Under the pieces are notes generated by a model that was given only the letters and a program-made list of their open reading frames with translations, was not told the origin of the DNA and ran no database searches. DNA of 64,000 nt from Xylanivirga thermophila (GTDB taxonomy: Bacteria > Bacillota > Clostridia > Caldicoprobacterales > Xylanivirgaceae), in NCBI RefSeq assembly GCF_004138105.1, contig NZ_RXHQ01000004.1, positions 1 through 64,000 of the forward strand, in the 5' to 3' direction. A program made the position numbers and the translations under genes. Position 1 is the stretch's first letter. Every line of letters begins with the position of its first letter. Shown here in pieces: positions 1 through 7,295 of this stretch.

Positions 1-420
<420 letters not shown>

Positions 421-434
421 CGTTTTTTATGTGG

Positions 435-455
435 TATAATCTAATTTAGAGGAGG
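435..455 (+). promoter_or_regulatory. proC -10 box and ribosome binding site
   Basis: A perfect TATAAT lies at 435-440 and AGGAGG at 450-455, followed by the proC ATG at 467. No convincing -35 is present 16-18 bases upstream; that position (about 411-417) falls at the presumed edge of the IS30 element. The promoter may therefore have been altered by the insertion. This is inference. Confidence 0.5.
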
Positions 456-466
456 TTAAAAGAAAA

Positions 467-1285
467 ATGAATAATATAAATAATATTTCTATAGGCGTTA
501 TAGGAGCAGGAAACATGTCAACTGCTATAATAAAAGGTATATTATCTGAAGACTTAATTCCGTCTAAAAACATTTGGGTATATGATATAGATCAATCAAA
601 GTTGGACACAATCGTAGAAAATACATATATACAAGGGGCAAATAACAATAATCAATTAGTCGAAAAAAGTAATATTATAATTCTTGCAGTAAAACCTAAT
701 ATATATCCTTCTATTTTAGAAGAAATTACCCCTTATTTAACTTCGAGCAAGATATTGATCTCAATAGCAGCAGGTATTAGCATAAAATTTATAAACGATA
801 AAATAAAAAAAAGATGTAAAGTGGTACGCATTATGCCCAATACGCCAGCATTGGTGGGTTATGGAGTAATTGCATTATGTAAAAATCATGAACTAGATGA
901 AAAAGAATTGGAATATGTAATCAGTATATTTAAGTGTCTCGGTAAAATAGAAGAGGTAGATGAAACGCTAATAAATGCAGTAACAGGTGTAAGTGGTAGT
1001 GGTCCCGCTTATGTTTATATGTTTATAGAAGCTTTGGCAGACGGGGGCGTTATGATGGGGCTTCCTAGGGATCAAGCTTATAGAATGGCAGCTCAAACAG
1101 TATTAGGAGCAGCTAAAATGGTGCTTGATACAAAAGAACATCCTGGAGTTTTAAAAGACGCAGTATGTTCACCTGGAGGAACCACCGTGGAAGCAGTATA
1201 TACATTAGAACAGTCTGGGTTTAGGGGGATTATTATGGATGCAGTAAAAAAATGTACAGAAAAAGGAGAATTGCTTACCAAATGA
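467..1285 (+). CDS. proC: Pyrroline-5-carboxylate reductase
   Basis: This enzyme performs the last step of proline synthesis, reducing 1-pyrroline-5-carboxylate with NAD(P)H in the cytoplasm. The 272 residues match the family length. The N-terminus carries the Rossmann dinucleotide motif GVIGAGNMSTAI at about residues 9-20. The conserved C-terminal substrate region reads VTGVSGSGPAYVYMFIEAL near 167-185, and GGTTVEAVYTLE follows near 238. An AGGAGG site lies 11 bases before the ATG. Its stop overlaps the start of rnhA (ATGA), so the two are translationally coupled. Confidence 0.96.
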   Translation: MNNINNISIGVIGAGNMSTAIIKGILSEDLIPSKNIWVYDIDQSKLDTIVENTYIQGANNNNQLVEKSNIIILAVKPNIYPSILEEITPYLTSSKILISIAAGISIKFINDKIKKRCKVVRIMPNTPALVGYGVIALCKNHELDEKELEYVISIFKCLGKIEEVDETLINAVTGVSGSGPAYVYMFIEALADGGVMMGLPRDQAYRMAAQTVLGAAKMVLDTKEHPGVLKDAVCSPGGTTVEAVYTLEQSGFRGIIMDAVKKCTEKGELLTK

Positions 1286-1728
1286 AACATGTAGATATAT
1301 ATACAGATGGTGCCTGTAGTGGCAATCCTGGTCCAGGTGGATGGGCAGCAGTTTTAATTTATAATAATATAAAAAAAGAAATATCAGGATATGAAAAAGA
1401 TACAACTAATAACCGAATGGAACTTTTAGCACCTATAAAGGCATTATCCATATTAAATCAACCGTGTGATGTAAATATATATACTGACAGTGCGTATGTA
1501 TTTAATGCCTTTGATAAAGCTTGGTTGCAAAAGTGGCAGAAAAATGGCTGGAAAACAAGTTCAAAACAACCTGTACAAAACAAGGAGCTTTGGGAACAAC
1601 TTATAACCTTTGCAAATATACATAATATAAAATGGATAAAGGTCAAAGGACATAGCGATAACGAAATAAATAATAGATGCGATGAACTAGCAAGAAATGC
1701 AATATCTGAAAATAAAAAAGATGGCTAA
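1282..1728 (+). CDS. rnhA: Ribonuclease HI
   Basis: This enzyme hydrolyses the RNA strand of RNA-DNA hybrids (R-loops, primers). All four acidic catalytic positions are visible: D9 in IYTDGACSGNPGPGG, E47 in NNRMEL, D69 in IYTDSAYV and an Asp after the KGHSDN histidine loop. The start is placed at the ATG at 1282, overlapping the proC stop, because MKHVDIYTDG is the canonical N-terminus. An upstream in-frame ATG at 1252 lies inside proC and is unlikely. At 148 residues it is a standard E. coli-type enzyme without an N-terminal hybrid-binding domain. Confidence 0.95.
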   Translation: MKHVDIYTDGACSGNPGPGGWAAVLIYNNIKKEISGYEKDTTNNRMELLAPIKALSILNQPCDVNIYTDSAYVFNAFDKAWLQKWQKNGWKTSSKQPVQNKELWEQLITFANIHNIKWIKVKGHSDNEINNRCDELARNAISENKKDG

Positions 1729-1756
1729 AAATAAAACCATCTTTTTTATTTTTTAA
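1714..1756 (+). terminator. Intrinsic terminator of proC-rnhA
   Basis: AAAAAAGATGG at 1714-1724 pairs with CCATCTTTTTT at 1737-1747, followed by more T residues. The rnhA stop codon (1726-1728) lies in the loop. Confidence 0.9.
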
Positions 1757-1762
1757 CAATAC

Positions 1763-1790
1763 TCGTTCCATAATTACACTTATGGAACGA
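1763..1790. repeat. dif-like 11-6-11 palindrome, candidate recombinase site
   Basis: The arm TCGTTCCATAA (1763-1773) and its perfect inverse TTATGGAACGA (1780-1790) flank the 6-base centre TTACAC. The 28-bp layout with inner ATAA and TTAT ends is that of XerC/XerD dif sites. About 14 of 22 arm bases agree with the B. subtilis dif sequence as I recall it. It lies 77 bp before a tyrosine recombinase gene and 7 bp before that gene's -35. It is unlikely to be just the rnhA terminator, since one with a T tract lies immediately upstream and no T tract follows here. The recombination role is inferred. Confidence 0.5.
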
Positions 1791-1796
1791 ATTTTA

Positions 1797-1825
1797 TTGC
1801 TTTGTAATATGGATAGTGAGATAAT
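1797..1825 (+). promoter_or_regulatory. Sigma-A promoter of the tyrosine recombinase
   Basis: TTGCTT (1797-1802) and GATAAT (1820-1825) are separated by 17 bp. The palindrome at 1763-1790 ends 6 bases upstream, so a protein bound there could influence transcription. Confidence 0.5.
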
Positions 1826-1867
1826 ATAAATATTGAAAATACGTGGAAGGGGAGAGGGAAGAAATAA

Positions 1868-2743
1868 ATGAATGAAGAGATCATTAAGGAATACGAGCGA
1901 TATTTATATTATAAAGGTAAAAGTATAAATACAGTTGATACATATATTAGAAGCATAAAGGGGTTTATGTGTTTTATAGATAAAGATCTTCTATCTGTAA
2001 AACAACTAGATATAGACGAGTATAAATCATATTTAAGAAGGAAAAAATGTATTAATGGAGGGAAGCTTTCTCCCAAAACCATAAATATAAAACTTTTAAG
2101 TTTATCATCCTTCTACGAATTCGTAGAACAAAAGAAAAAGATTTTTCTTCCTATAAGTATAGAACTTATAAAGATTCAAAAAGTTTATTATTTGGAAACT
2201 GCTATTATAAATGTTGAGGATTTTTATAATCTTGTGGATAGTGCACAAAAAAACGAAGATTTAAGGGCTATATCTATATTTTATACGCTATTTTTAACCG
2301 GTATGCGAGTATCTGAGATATTACAGCTTACAGTAGATGATATTAACAGAAAAGAAATTAGTATTGTAGGCAAAGGTGGTAAAGTAAGAAATGTATATAT
2401 GGCTGATGAATTAAGTAAAATACTCACAGAATATGTAGACAAACAAAGAATAAATAAAAGCGACATGCTATTTACTGGAGAACGGGGGCCAATAACAAGG
2501 CAGACTGTAAACAGAATAATAAAAAAATATGCTAGAATAGCTGGTGTAGCTTTAGATAAAAGTCATGCACATGCATTTAGGCATTTATATGCAAAAGAAG
2601 CTGTAAACAGCGGTAGATATATATCAGATATAGCGGATGAATTGGGACATAGCAGCTTAGATACTACAAGAATCTATACGAGAAAAACAAAAGAAGAAAA
2701 ATATCGTGAACTCAATAAATACTTAAATTCAAAAGTTAAATAA
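1868..2743 (+). CDS. Tyrosine recombinase (Xer/phage-integrase family)
   Basis: This protein is predicted to cut and rejoin DNA through a 3'-phosphotyrosine intermediate. All catalytic residues are present: R147 (TGMRVSEI), K169 (VGKGGKVR), H235-x-x-R238 (HAFRH), H261 (ELGHSSLDTT) and Y270 (RIYTRKT). An N-terminal SAM-like core-binding domain occupies about residues 1-95. At 291 residues it has Xer size, with no arm-binding extension as in phage lambda-type integrases. It has its own promoter and sits directly downstream of a dif-like palindrome. This recalls the single-recombinase XerS-difSL and XerH-difH systems, where the site lies beside the gene. Whether it resolves chromosomes or belongs to a mobile element is open. 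Confidence 0.88.
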   Translation: MNEEIIKEYERYLYYKGKSINTVDTYIRSIKGFMCFIDKDLLSVKQLDIDEYKSYLRRKKCINGGKLSPKTINIKLLSLSSFYEFVEQKKKIFLPISIELIKIQKVYYLETAIINVEDFYNLVDSAQKNEDLRAISIFYTLFLTGMRVSEILQLTVDDINRKEISIVGKGGKVRNVYMADELSKILTEYVDKQRINKSDMLFTGERGPITRQTVNRIIKKYARIAGVALDKSHAHAFRHLYAKEAVNSGRYISDIADELGHSSLDTTRIYTRKTKEEKYRELNKYLNSKVK

Positions 2744-2762
2744 TTATTAAAAACACACAGTT

Positions 2763-2864
2763 AAAAACAGCTTCAGTATTTGCCCGCTAATGCATTTTCG
2801 ATAGGGCACTAGACTTCTTATATGGATATTATATAAAAAGCGCTGTACATCTATATATAAGTCT
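2763..2864. other. Intergenic stretch with several potential pairings
   Basis: There is no gene between the recombinase stop and about 2950. ACAG around 2767 can pair with CTGT around 2833, GCCC (2782-2785) with GGGC (2804-2807), and AGACTTCTTATAT (2811-2823) with ATATATAAGTCT (2853-2864). Some of these are mutually exclusive and the region is AT-rich, so a real structured RNA is not established. It matches no riboswitch I recognise. Confidence 0.2.
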
Positions 2865-2882
2865 CTAATGAAGTGGAGGTTT

Positions 2883-2938
2883 TTTATTCTCAGTACTATG
2901 CGCAAAATACAAGTTTTACGAATAGTACTGAGAATAAA
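2883..2938. repeat. 17-bp perfect inverted repeat with 22-base spacer
   Basis: TTTATTCTCAGTACTAT (2883-2899) and its exact inverse (2922-2938) flank a 22-base spacer. No T tract follows on either strand in the usual terminator position. It lies just beyond the stop of the 32-residue gene at 2951, so it may be a 3' end structure for that transcript or a leftover of a mobile element. Confidence 0.6.
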
Positions 2939-2950
2939 TTTGGCATTTTT

Positions 2951-3049
2951 TTACTTCCTATTAGCTATAATTTTTATACTCCATATACCAGCTGCTATCA
3001 TGAAGATAATGCCTGAAACAGCTATCCAAAATATCAGTTTATTCTTCAT
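2951..3049 (-). CDS. 32-residue single-pass membrane microprotein
   Basis: I do not recognise this gene. It starts at an ATG at 3049 with GGAGAGAG about six bases upstream and reads MKNKLIFWIAVSGIIFMIAA, continuing to a basic tail IKIIANRK and a TAA stop. Residues 4-25 form one strongly hydrophobic segment with lysines on both flanks. The good ribosome binding site and clean membrane-peptide composition suggest a real gene rather than noise. It lies in a run of three minus-strand microprotein genes opposite to the flanking recombinases. Toxin peptides and small sporulation membrane proteins both look like this, and the sequence cannot decide. Confidence 0.5.
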   Translation of the reverse strand: MKNKLIFWIAVSGIIFMIAAGIWSIKIIANRK

Positions 3050-3152
3050 CTTCTCTCTCCTACTATATATTCTTTAGATAAGAACAATTTTATTCCCAGC
3101 TATTGTTTACTTTTATGCATAACTTAGATAAGGCATATAGATTTTCAACAGT

Positions 3153-3287
3153 TTAAATATGACGAATAAAATATTTAAGATTAATTTTTGTAGTAATGCT
3201 AGTTTTTATTTTCTTCTCCGTAGAATATATAAGCATAGCCACAATTGAAACAAATACCATTATAACAACAGTTATAATGCCGAACAT
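3153..3287 (-). CDS. 44-residue single-pass membrane microprotein
   Basis: This is an unrecognised small gene. The ATG at 3287 follows an AGAGGTGG ribosome binding site. The protein begins MFGIITVVIMVFVSIVAMLI, which is one transmembrane segment, and ends in a short basic tail rich in Lys and Ile. It lies 103 bases upstream of the 32-residue gene on the same strand and could share a transcript with it. A 17-bp palindrome (3386-3402) lies upstream. Support is limited to the ribosome binding site, start and composition. Confidence 0.45.
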   Translation of the reverse strand: MFGIITVVIMVFVSIVAMLIYSTEKKIKTSITTKINLKYFIRHI

Positions 3288-3385
3288 GAGCCACCTCTTC
3301 CCTTCTTTTATCTGTTTATCGTTTCACATATACTCATGCCCATGTAATGTAAACAAAAACTCCATGAAAATTTATACGGGTATAT

Positions 3386-3402
3386 TATGTAACAGTTACA
3401 TA
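3386..3402. promoter_or_regulatory. Perfect 17-bp palindrome, candidate operator
   Basis: TATGTAAC (3386-3393) and GTTACATA (3395-3402) surround a single central A. Odd-length palindromes with TGTAAC half-sites are typical of dimeric repressor operators such as the GntR class. It lies upstream of the 44-residue gene on the minus strand. Which regulator would bind is unknown. Confidence 0.35.
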
Positions 3403-3414
3403 TAGATTTTATAA

Positions 3415-3464
3415 AAAAACTGAATAGCCAATCTGCCTCTTGGCAGACTGGCTATTCAGTTTTT
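3415..3464 (-). terminator. Terminator after the cysteine-rich small gene
   Basis: A 19-bp stem with a single A-C mismatch and the loop TCTT is centred at about 3441. AAAAA flanks it on the left and TTTTT on the right, so it can act in both directions. On the minus strand it ends in a run of seven T. It lies just beyond the 61-residue gene at 3482. Confidence 0.9.
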
Positions 3465-3481
3465 AAGAGCATTTTTTAATA

Positions 3482-3667
3482 TTAGCAGCAAAAACTGCCT
3501 CCACCACAAAATAGAAAAACTAATATTAAAAAGAAAAACAATAAACTGCTTCCATCGTCACAGAACATATTACCGCAATTACAAAATATTATAACCAGCA
3601 ATAAGAAGAAAAACAGTATACTATCATCACATGAACAACCCCATTTTCCTGCTAATCCTTCTGCCAT
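3482..3667 (-). CDS. 61-residue cysteine-rich, internally duplicated hydrophobic protein (probable spore-associated)
   Basis: The protein contains two copies of one unit: CDDSILFFFLLLVIIFCNCG at about residues 14-33 and CDDGSSLLFFFLILVFLFC at about 36-54, ending in a GGGSFCC tail. The start is the ATG at 3667, because the ribosome binding site AAGGAGG lies inside the extension to the upstream ATG at 3685. A sequence fitting a sigma-K promoter lies upstream at 3699-3725, pointing to late mother-cell expression. Small proteins with short Gly/Cys and FFFLLLV blocks occur in spore-forming Clostridia, but I cannot assign a named family. A coat or outer-spore membrane role is inference. Confidence 0.75.
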   Translation of the reverse strand: MAEGLAGKWGCSCDDSILFFFLLLVIIFCNCGNMFCDDGSSLLFFFLILVFLFCGGGSFCC

Positions 3668-3698
3668 GGCTATTCCTCCTTCCATTGATTCTACTTTC

Positions 3699-3725
3699 AG
3701 TATATGCTTTTAGCCACATTTGTGT
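3699..3725 (-). promoter_or_regulatory. Candidate sigma-K promoter
   Basis: On the minus strand AACA contains the -35 core AC (3724-3725). It is followed after 17 bp by CATATACT (complement of 3699-3706), which fits the sigma-K -10 pattern CATANNNT preceded by G. The predicted transcript would begin about 25 bases before the start codon of the cysteine-rich gene. Confidence 0.45.
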
Positions 3726-3785
3726 TATTTATGTTATAATTACAATAGATAAAAATAACTATATTTATTATAAGGAGTAATTTTT

Positions 3786-4853
3786 ATGGCACAGCAAAAA
3801 GATTACTATACAGTCCGTTATCAAACCAATATAGAAAAATTGAGAAATGTACTAAATGATCTGCCTCCATTTTGCAGAGAGTTTTTCAGAGGTATTGAAA
3901 ATAATACATCCATACTCACAAGAGTAAATTATGCTTATGATCTAAGGTTGTTTTTTGAATTTTTAACAAATGAAATGGAAGATTTCTCAGGTTTAAAATC
4001 GAATGAACTTACATTAGATCATTTAAACATGGTAGGATCTACTCACATAGAGATGTTTTTGGAATATATTACATTCTATACAAAAACAAATGACGATACT
4101 TATAAGGAATATCAAAATAGTGAATGTGGTAAAGCTCGAAAATTATCCGCTATTCGTTCATTATTTTCATATTTCTTTAAAAAAGAAAAGCTTGAGAAAA
4201 ATATAGCGGAATTAGTTGAAATACCCAAGATATATGAAAAACCCATAATACGTTTAGAAATAGATGAAGTTGCACGGCTCTTAGATCTAGTAGAGTCAGG
4301 CGAAGGTTTAACAGATGTACAAAAACGTTATCACCAATATACCCGTACTAGGGATCTTGCAATATTAACCCTATTTTTAGGCACAGGCATAAGAATAAGC
4401 GAATGTGTGGGGCTTAATGCGTCTGATATAGATTTTGACGTAAATGGATTTAAAATTACTAGAAAAGGTGGCAATGAAGTTATTCTCTACTTTGGGGATG
4501 AAGTCAGAGAGACTCTTTTGGATTATTTAGAAGAACGTAAAAATGTCACTCCTCTGCCAGGACATGAAGATGCCCTTTTCCTATCCCTTCAAAAACGCAG
4601 GATCAGTAACAGGGCTGTACAAAATTTGGTTAAAAAATATTCCCAATATATCTCTCCACTAAAAAAAATATCACCCCATAAACTTAGGAGCACCTATGGC
4701 ACAACCTTATATCGCCAGACGGGAGATATATATCTAGTTGCCGATGTACTAGGACATAAGGATGTAAACACCACTAAAAAGCACTATGCTGCAATAAGCG
4801 ATGAGCAGCGGCGTAAAGCTGCCCGAATAGTTAAACTAAGAGACGATGAATAA
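3786..4853 (+). CDS. Tyrosine recombinase, XerC/XerD-like
   Basis: This is a second DNA strand-exchange enzyme with an intact active site: R203 (GTGIRISE), K227 (TRKGGNE), H298-x-x-R301 (HKLRSTYG), H324 (LGHKDVNTT) and Y334 (KKHYAAI). The N-terminal core-binding domain spans about residues 20-150. At 355 residues it is longer than standard XerC or XerD (about 300), with extra N-terminal sequence and a basic C-terminal tail. TAAGGAG lies 9 bases before the ATG and TATAAT at 3735-3740. It lies directly before lexA. It shares little with the 291-residue enzyme beyond the catalytic motifs. Confidence 0.88.
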   Translation: MAQQKDYYTVRYQTNIEKLRNVLNDLPPFCREFFRGIENNTSILTRVNYAYDLRLFFEFLTNEMEDFSGLKSNELTLDHLNMVGSTHIEMFLEYITFYTKTNDDTYKEYQNSECGKARKLSAIRSLFSYFFKKEKLEKNIAELVEIPKIYEKPIIRLEIDEVARLLDLVESGEGLTDVQKRYHQYTRTRDLAILTLFLGTGIRISECVGLNASDIDFDVNGFKITRKGGNEVILYFGDEVRETLLDYLEERKNVTPLPGHEDALFLSLQKRRISNRAVQNLVKKYSQYISPLKKISPHKLRSTYGTTLYRQTGDIYLVADVLGHKDVNTTKKHYAAISDEQRRKAARIVKLRDDE

Positions 4854-4878
4854 GCTATATTTGAGATCATTTATTCTT

Positions 4879-4892
4879 CGAACATAGGTTTG
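4879..4892. promoter_or_regulatory. LexA (SOS) box of lexA
   Basis: CGAACATAGGTTTG fits the Gram-positive SOS operator CGAAC-N4-GTTYG. It overlaps the -35 of the lexA promoter, which indicates autorepression by LexA. Confidence 0.85.
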
Positions 4893-4918
4893 TATATGAT
4901 ATAAAAATATGATATAAT
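4890..4918 (+). promoter_or_regulatory. Sigma-A promoter of lexA
   Basis: TTGTAT (4890-4895) and TATAAT (4913-4918) are separated by exactly 17 bp. The SOS box covers the first three bases of the -35. Confidence 0.8.
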
Positions 4919-4946
4919 AAGTAAAACAAAATATGGGGTGTAATTT

Positions 4947-5561
4947 ATGGGAAAAGATACTCTAAGTATAAAGCAAAAAGAAATATTAAAATTTATACAA
5001 AATGAATTAATATCTAAGGGTTATCCGCCATCGGTTAGAGAAATATGTGAAGCAGTAGGGCTTAAGTCTACTTCTACTGTTCATGCACATCTTGTTCGAC
5101 TAGAAAAATTGGGCTATATAAAAAGGGACCCTACAAAACCTAGAGCCATAGAGTTAATAAACCATAATGCCTTTATATCCAACAAGGAACTGGTGAATGT
5201 GCCTATAGTAGGTAAAGTTACTGCAGGACAGCCCATATTAGCAATAGAAAATATAGAAGGTACCTTCCCCATATCTGTACAATTTTTAGGTAATCAAGAA
5301 GTGTTCATGCTTTCCGTTAAAGGAGATAGTATGATAGAGGCAGGTATACTAGACAATGATTATGTAATTGTCAATCAGCAACCTTATGCAGAAGATGGAG
5401 ATATTGTAGTAGCGCTTATAGGTGATGAAGCTACTGTAAAAACTTTTTTTAAGAAAAAAGACCATATAGTATTAAGACCACAAAATCCATATATGGATGA
5501 TATAATTGTAAAAGATGTAAGTATACTTGGTAAAGTCATTGGAGTAATTCGTCTATATTAA
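4947..5561 (+). CDS. lexA: LexA SOS repressor
   Basis: LexA represses DNA-damage genes until RecA filaments trigger its self-cleavage. The winged-helix DNA-binding domain covers about residues 1-65, with a helix-turn-helix around [20 protein letters not shown]. The cleavage site A93-G94 lies in VTAGQP, and the catalytic pair is S128 (KGDSM) and K165 (EATVKTF). The 204 residues are standard. The gene has its own SOS-boxed promoter and a terminator. recA at 25.4 kb carries a matching box, so both halves of the SOS switch are in this window. Confidence 0.97.
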   Translation: MGKDTLSIKQKEILKFIQNELISKGYPPSVREICEAVGLKSTSTVHAHLVRLEKLGYIKRDPTKPRAIELINHNAFISNKELVNVPIVGKVTAGQPILAIENIEGTFPISVQFLGNQEVFMLSVKGDSMIEAGILDNDYVIVNQQPYAEDGDIVVALIGDEATVKTFFKKKDHIVLRPQNPYMDDIIVKDVSILGKVIGVIRLY

Positions 5562-5569
5562 ATATTAGC

Positions 5570-5616
5570 AGAGCTAGAATCCACATCAAATTGGATTCCA
5601 GCTCTTTATTTTTATA
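5570..5616 (+). terminator. lexA terminator
   Basis: AGAGCTAGAATCCA (5570-5583) pairs with TGGATTCCAGCTCT (5592-5605) with one mismatch, followed by a T-rich run. It lies between the convergent ends of lexA and the PLP enzyme gene. Confidence 0.85.
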
Positions 5617-6892
5617 TAACTATATAACCTTTTTCGGCTAATCTAGTGATAACAACCATTAATGCTAATTTTACATGAGAATACGTAAGCCCTCCTTGAA
5701 GATAGGCAATATAAGGTTCCCTTATCGGCGCATCAGCACTTAATTCTATTGAGGCTCCCTGTACAAACGTACCTGCTGCCATGATTACCTGATGCTCATA
5801 GCCTGGCATATCCCAAGGATAGGGTACTACATGACCGTCTACTGGAGATGCCCACTGTATCCCCTGACAAAATTCTATAAGAGCTTTGTCATCGTTAAAT
5901 TTTATAGATTGTATTATATCAGAACGTTGTTCATCCCATTTAGGTAGTACTTCATACCCCAAATCTTCAAATAGTTTGGCTGTGAGTATAGCTCCTTTTA
6001 TCGCCTCACCTACTATATGTGGCGCCATAAACAAGCCTTGATAAAATGCTCTATAGCCAGCTGCATATGAACCTACCTCCCGCCCTATACCTGGTGCCGT
6101 GAGTCTAAAAGATAATTTTTCTATAGCTTCTTTAGTACCTACTGCATAACATCCAGTAGGTGCCAATCCACCACCTGGATTCTTTATAAGGGAACCTACA
6201 CAAAGATCTGCACCTATATGACATGGTTCCATATACTCCGTAAATTCCCCATAGCAATTATCAACCATTATATATATATTAGGATTTTGTTTTTTAACAA
6301 CCTTTATAATTTTCTCTATTTCATCTATTGAAAGTGACTGGCGCCATGAATAGCCTCTAGAACGCTGTATAAGTACCAATTTAATATTTTTATTGTTTTT
6401 TATACATTCTAGTATGCCTTGCAAGTTTACACTACCTTCAGATGTAAGTTCTACCTCATTGTACTCAATACCCCATTCTTTTAGAGACTGGATAATATCA
6501 TTTAGTGTATCATATGGTTGCCCTACTGCCGAAATAAATGCATCCCCAGGCCTTAATAGAGAAAACAAAGCATCACTTATTACATGGGTCCCAGAACCCC
6601 ATTGGGGTCTTACTAGTGCATCCTCTGCACCAAATATCATAGCATAAAGCTTTTCTAGAGTGTCTCTTCCATCATCTCCATATCCATAGCCAGTAGAGGG
6701 ATTAAAATGCCTTTCACTTATCTGACATTGCTTCATACACCTTATTATATTCCCTTGATGATATTCTGCTATGTTTTCTACTCTATCAAAAGCTTCTGTT
6801 ATGAGATTATGAGCATCATTTACATATTTCTGTGCTTTAACTGATATTTGCAAATCTTTTATATATAAATCCTGCAATTCCTTCATATTCAC
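5612..6892 (-). CDS. ynbB: Aluminium-resistance / methionine gamma-lyase family PLP protein (YnbB-like)
   Basis: This is a fold-type I PLP enzyme of the family named after aluminium resistance and annotated as methionine gamma-lyase-like; its true substrate is not established. Family marks are RPQWGSGTHVISDALFSLL in the first third, IMVDNCYGEFTE, the probable PLP-lysine region CVGSLIKNPGGGLAPTGCYA near residue 240, and SADAPIREPYIAYLQGGLTY near the C-terminus. The 426 residues fit the family. The start is taken as GTG at 6892, since AGGAGAG is 10 bases away against 16 for the ATG at 6886. It follows hfq, as ynbB does in Bacillus. Confidence 0.88.
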   Translation of the reverse strand: MNMKELQDLYIKDLQISVKAQKYVNDAHNLITEAFDRVENIAEYHQGNIIRCMKQCQISERHFNPSTGYGYGDDGRDTLEKLYAMIFGAEDALVRPQWGSGTHVISDALFSLLRPGDAFISAVGQPYDTLNDIIQSLKEWGIEYNEVELTSEGSVNLQGILECIKNNKNIKLVLIQRSRGYSWRQSLSIDEIEKIIKVVKKQNPNIYIMVDNCYGEFTEYMEPCHIGADLCVGSLIKNPGGGLAPTGCYAVGTKEAIEKLSFRLTAPGIGREVGSYAAGYRAFYQGLFMAPHIVGEAIKGAILTAKLFEDLGYEVLPKWDEQRSDIIQSIKFNDDKALIEFCQGIQWASPVDGHVVPYPWDMPGYEHQVIMAAGTFVQGASIELSADAPIREPYIAYLQGGLTYSHVKLALMVVITRLAEKGYIVI

Positions 6893-6926
6893 TTTATATA
6901 TTCTCTCCTTTTGTATGTTATATCAT

Positions 6927-6960
6927 CAAAATAAGGAACCATATGTGGTTCCTTATTTTG
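6927..6960 (-). terminator. Hairpin after hfq
   Basis: A perfect 15-bp stem (CAAAATAAGGAACCA and its inverse) encloses a 4-base loop. It lies six bases after the hfq stop on the minus strand. The T-rich part is within the stem, so termination may be partial, with readthrough into ynbB. Confidence 0.7.
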
Positions 6961-6966
6961 AGAAAA

Positions 6967-7212
6967 TTATTCTCTCTCTTGATTAGTATTTGCAAGCAAT
7001 ACAGGACGAGCCGGATTAACAGATGATACGGCATGTTTATATATCATTGTTTGCTTATTCTCGCTTTCGAGAATGATGATAAAATTATCAAATCCCTTTA
7101 TAGTACCTCTAAATTGAAATCCATTCGTTAAATAAATAGTAACTGGAACTCTATCTTTTCTGATTTGATTCAAAAAAGCATCCTGCAATATTATGTTCCC
7201 TTTATTAGCCAA
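6967..7212 (-). CDS. hfq: RNA chaperone Hfq
   Basis: Hfq is a hexameric Sm-like protein that binds A- and U-rich RNA. The Sm1 region reads [20 protein letters not shown] with [13 protein letters not shown] following. The Sm2 signature is [12 protein letters not shown], close to the canonical YKHAI. The 81 residues fit the compact Gram-positive form with a very short C-terminal tail. It is the last gene of the miaB-mutS-mutL-miaA-hfq run; miaA-hfq adjacency is conserved in many bacteria. Confidence 0.96.
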   Translation of the reverse strand: MANKGNIILQDAFLNQIRKDRVPVTIYLTNGFQFRGTIKGFDNFIIILESENKQTMIYKHAVSSVNPARPVLLANTNQERE

Positions 7213-7295
7213 TTACATAACCACCCTTCAACAAATATGTTACTAAAAATTCATGTGCCAATTTAATTATATCATAATTATAAGCCAAAGTTGAC

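Noticed and set aside
3748-3775. A second ATAA-N6-TTAT pattern just upstream of the 355-residue recombinase
   Set aside because: The outer arms match in only about 7 of 11 positions and the sequence is almost pure A and T, so a chance match is likely.
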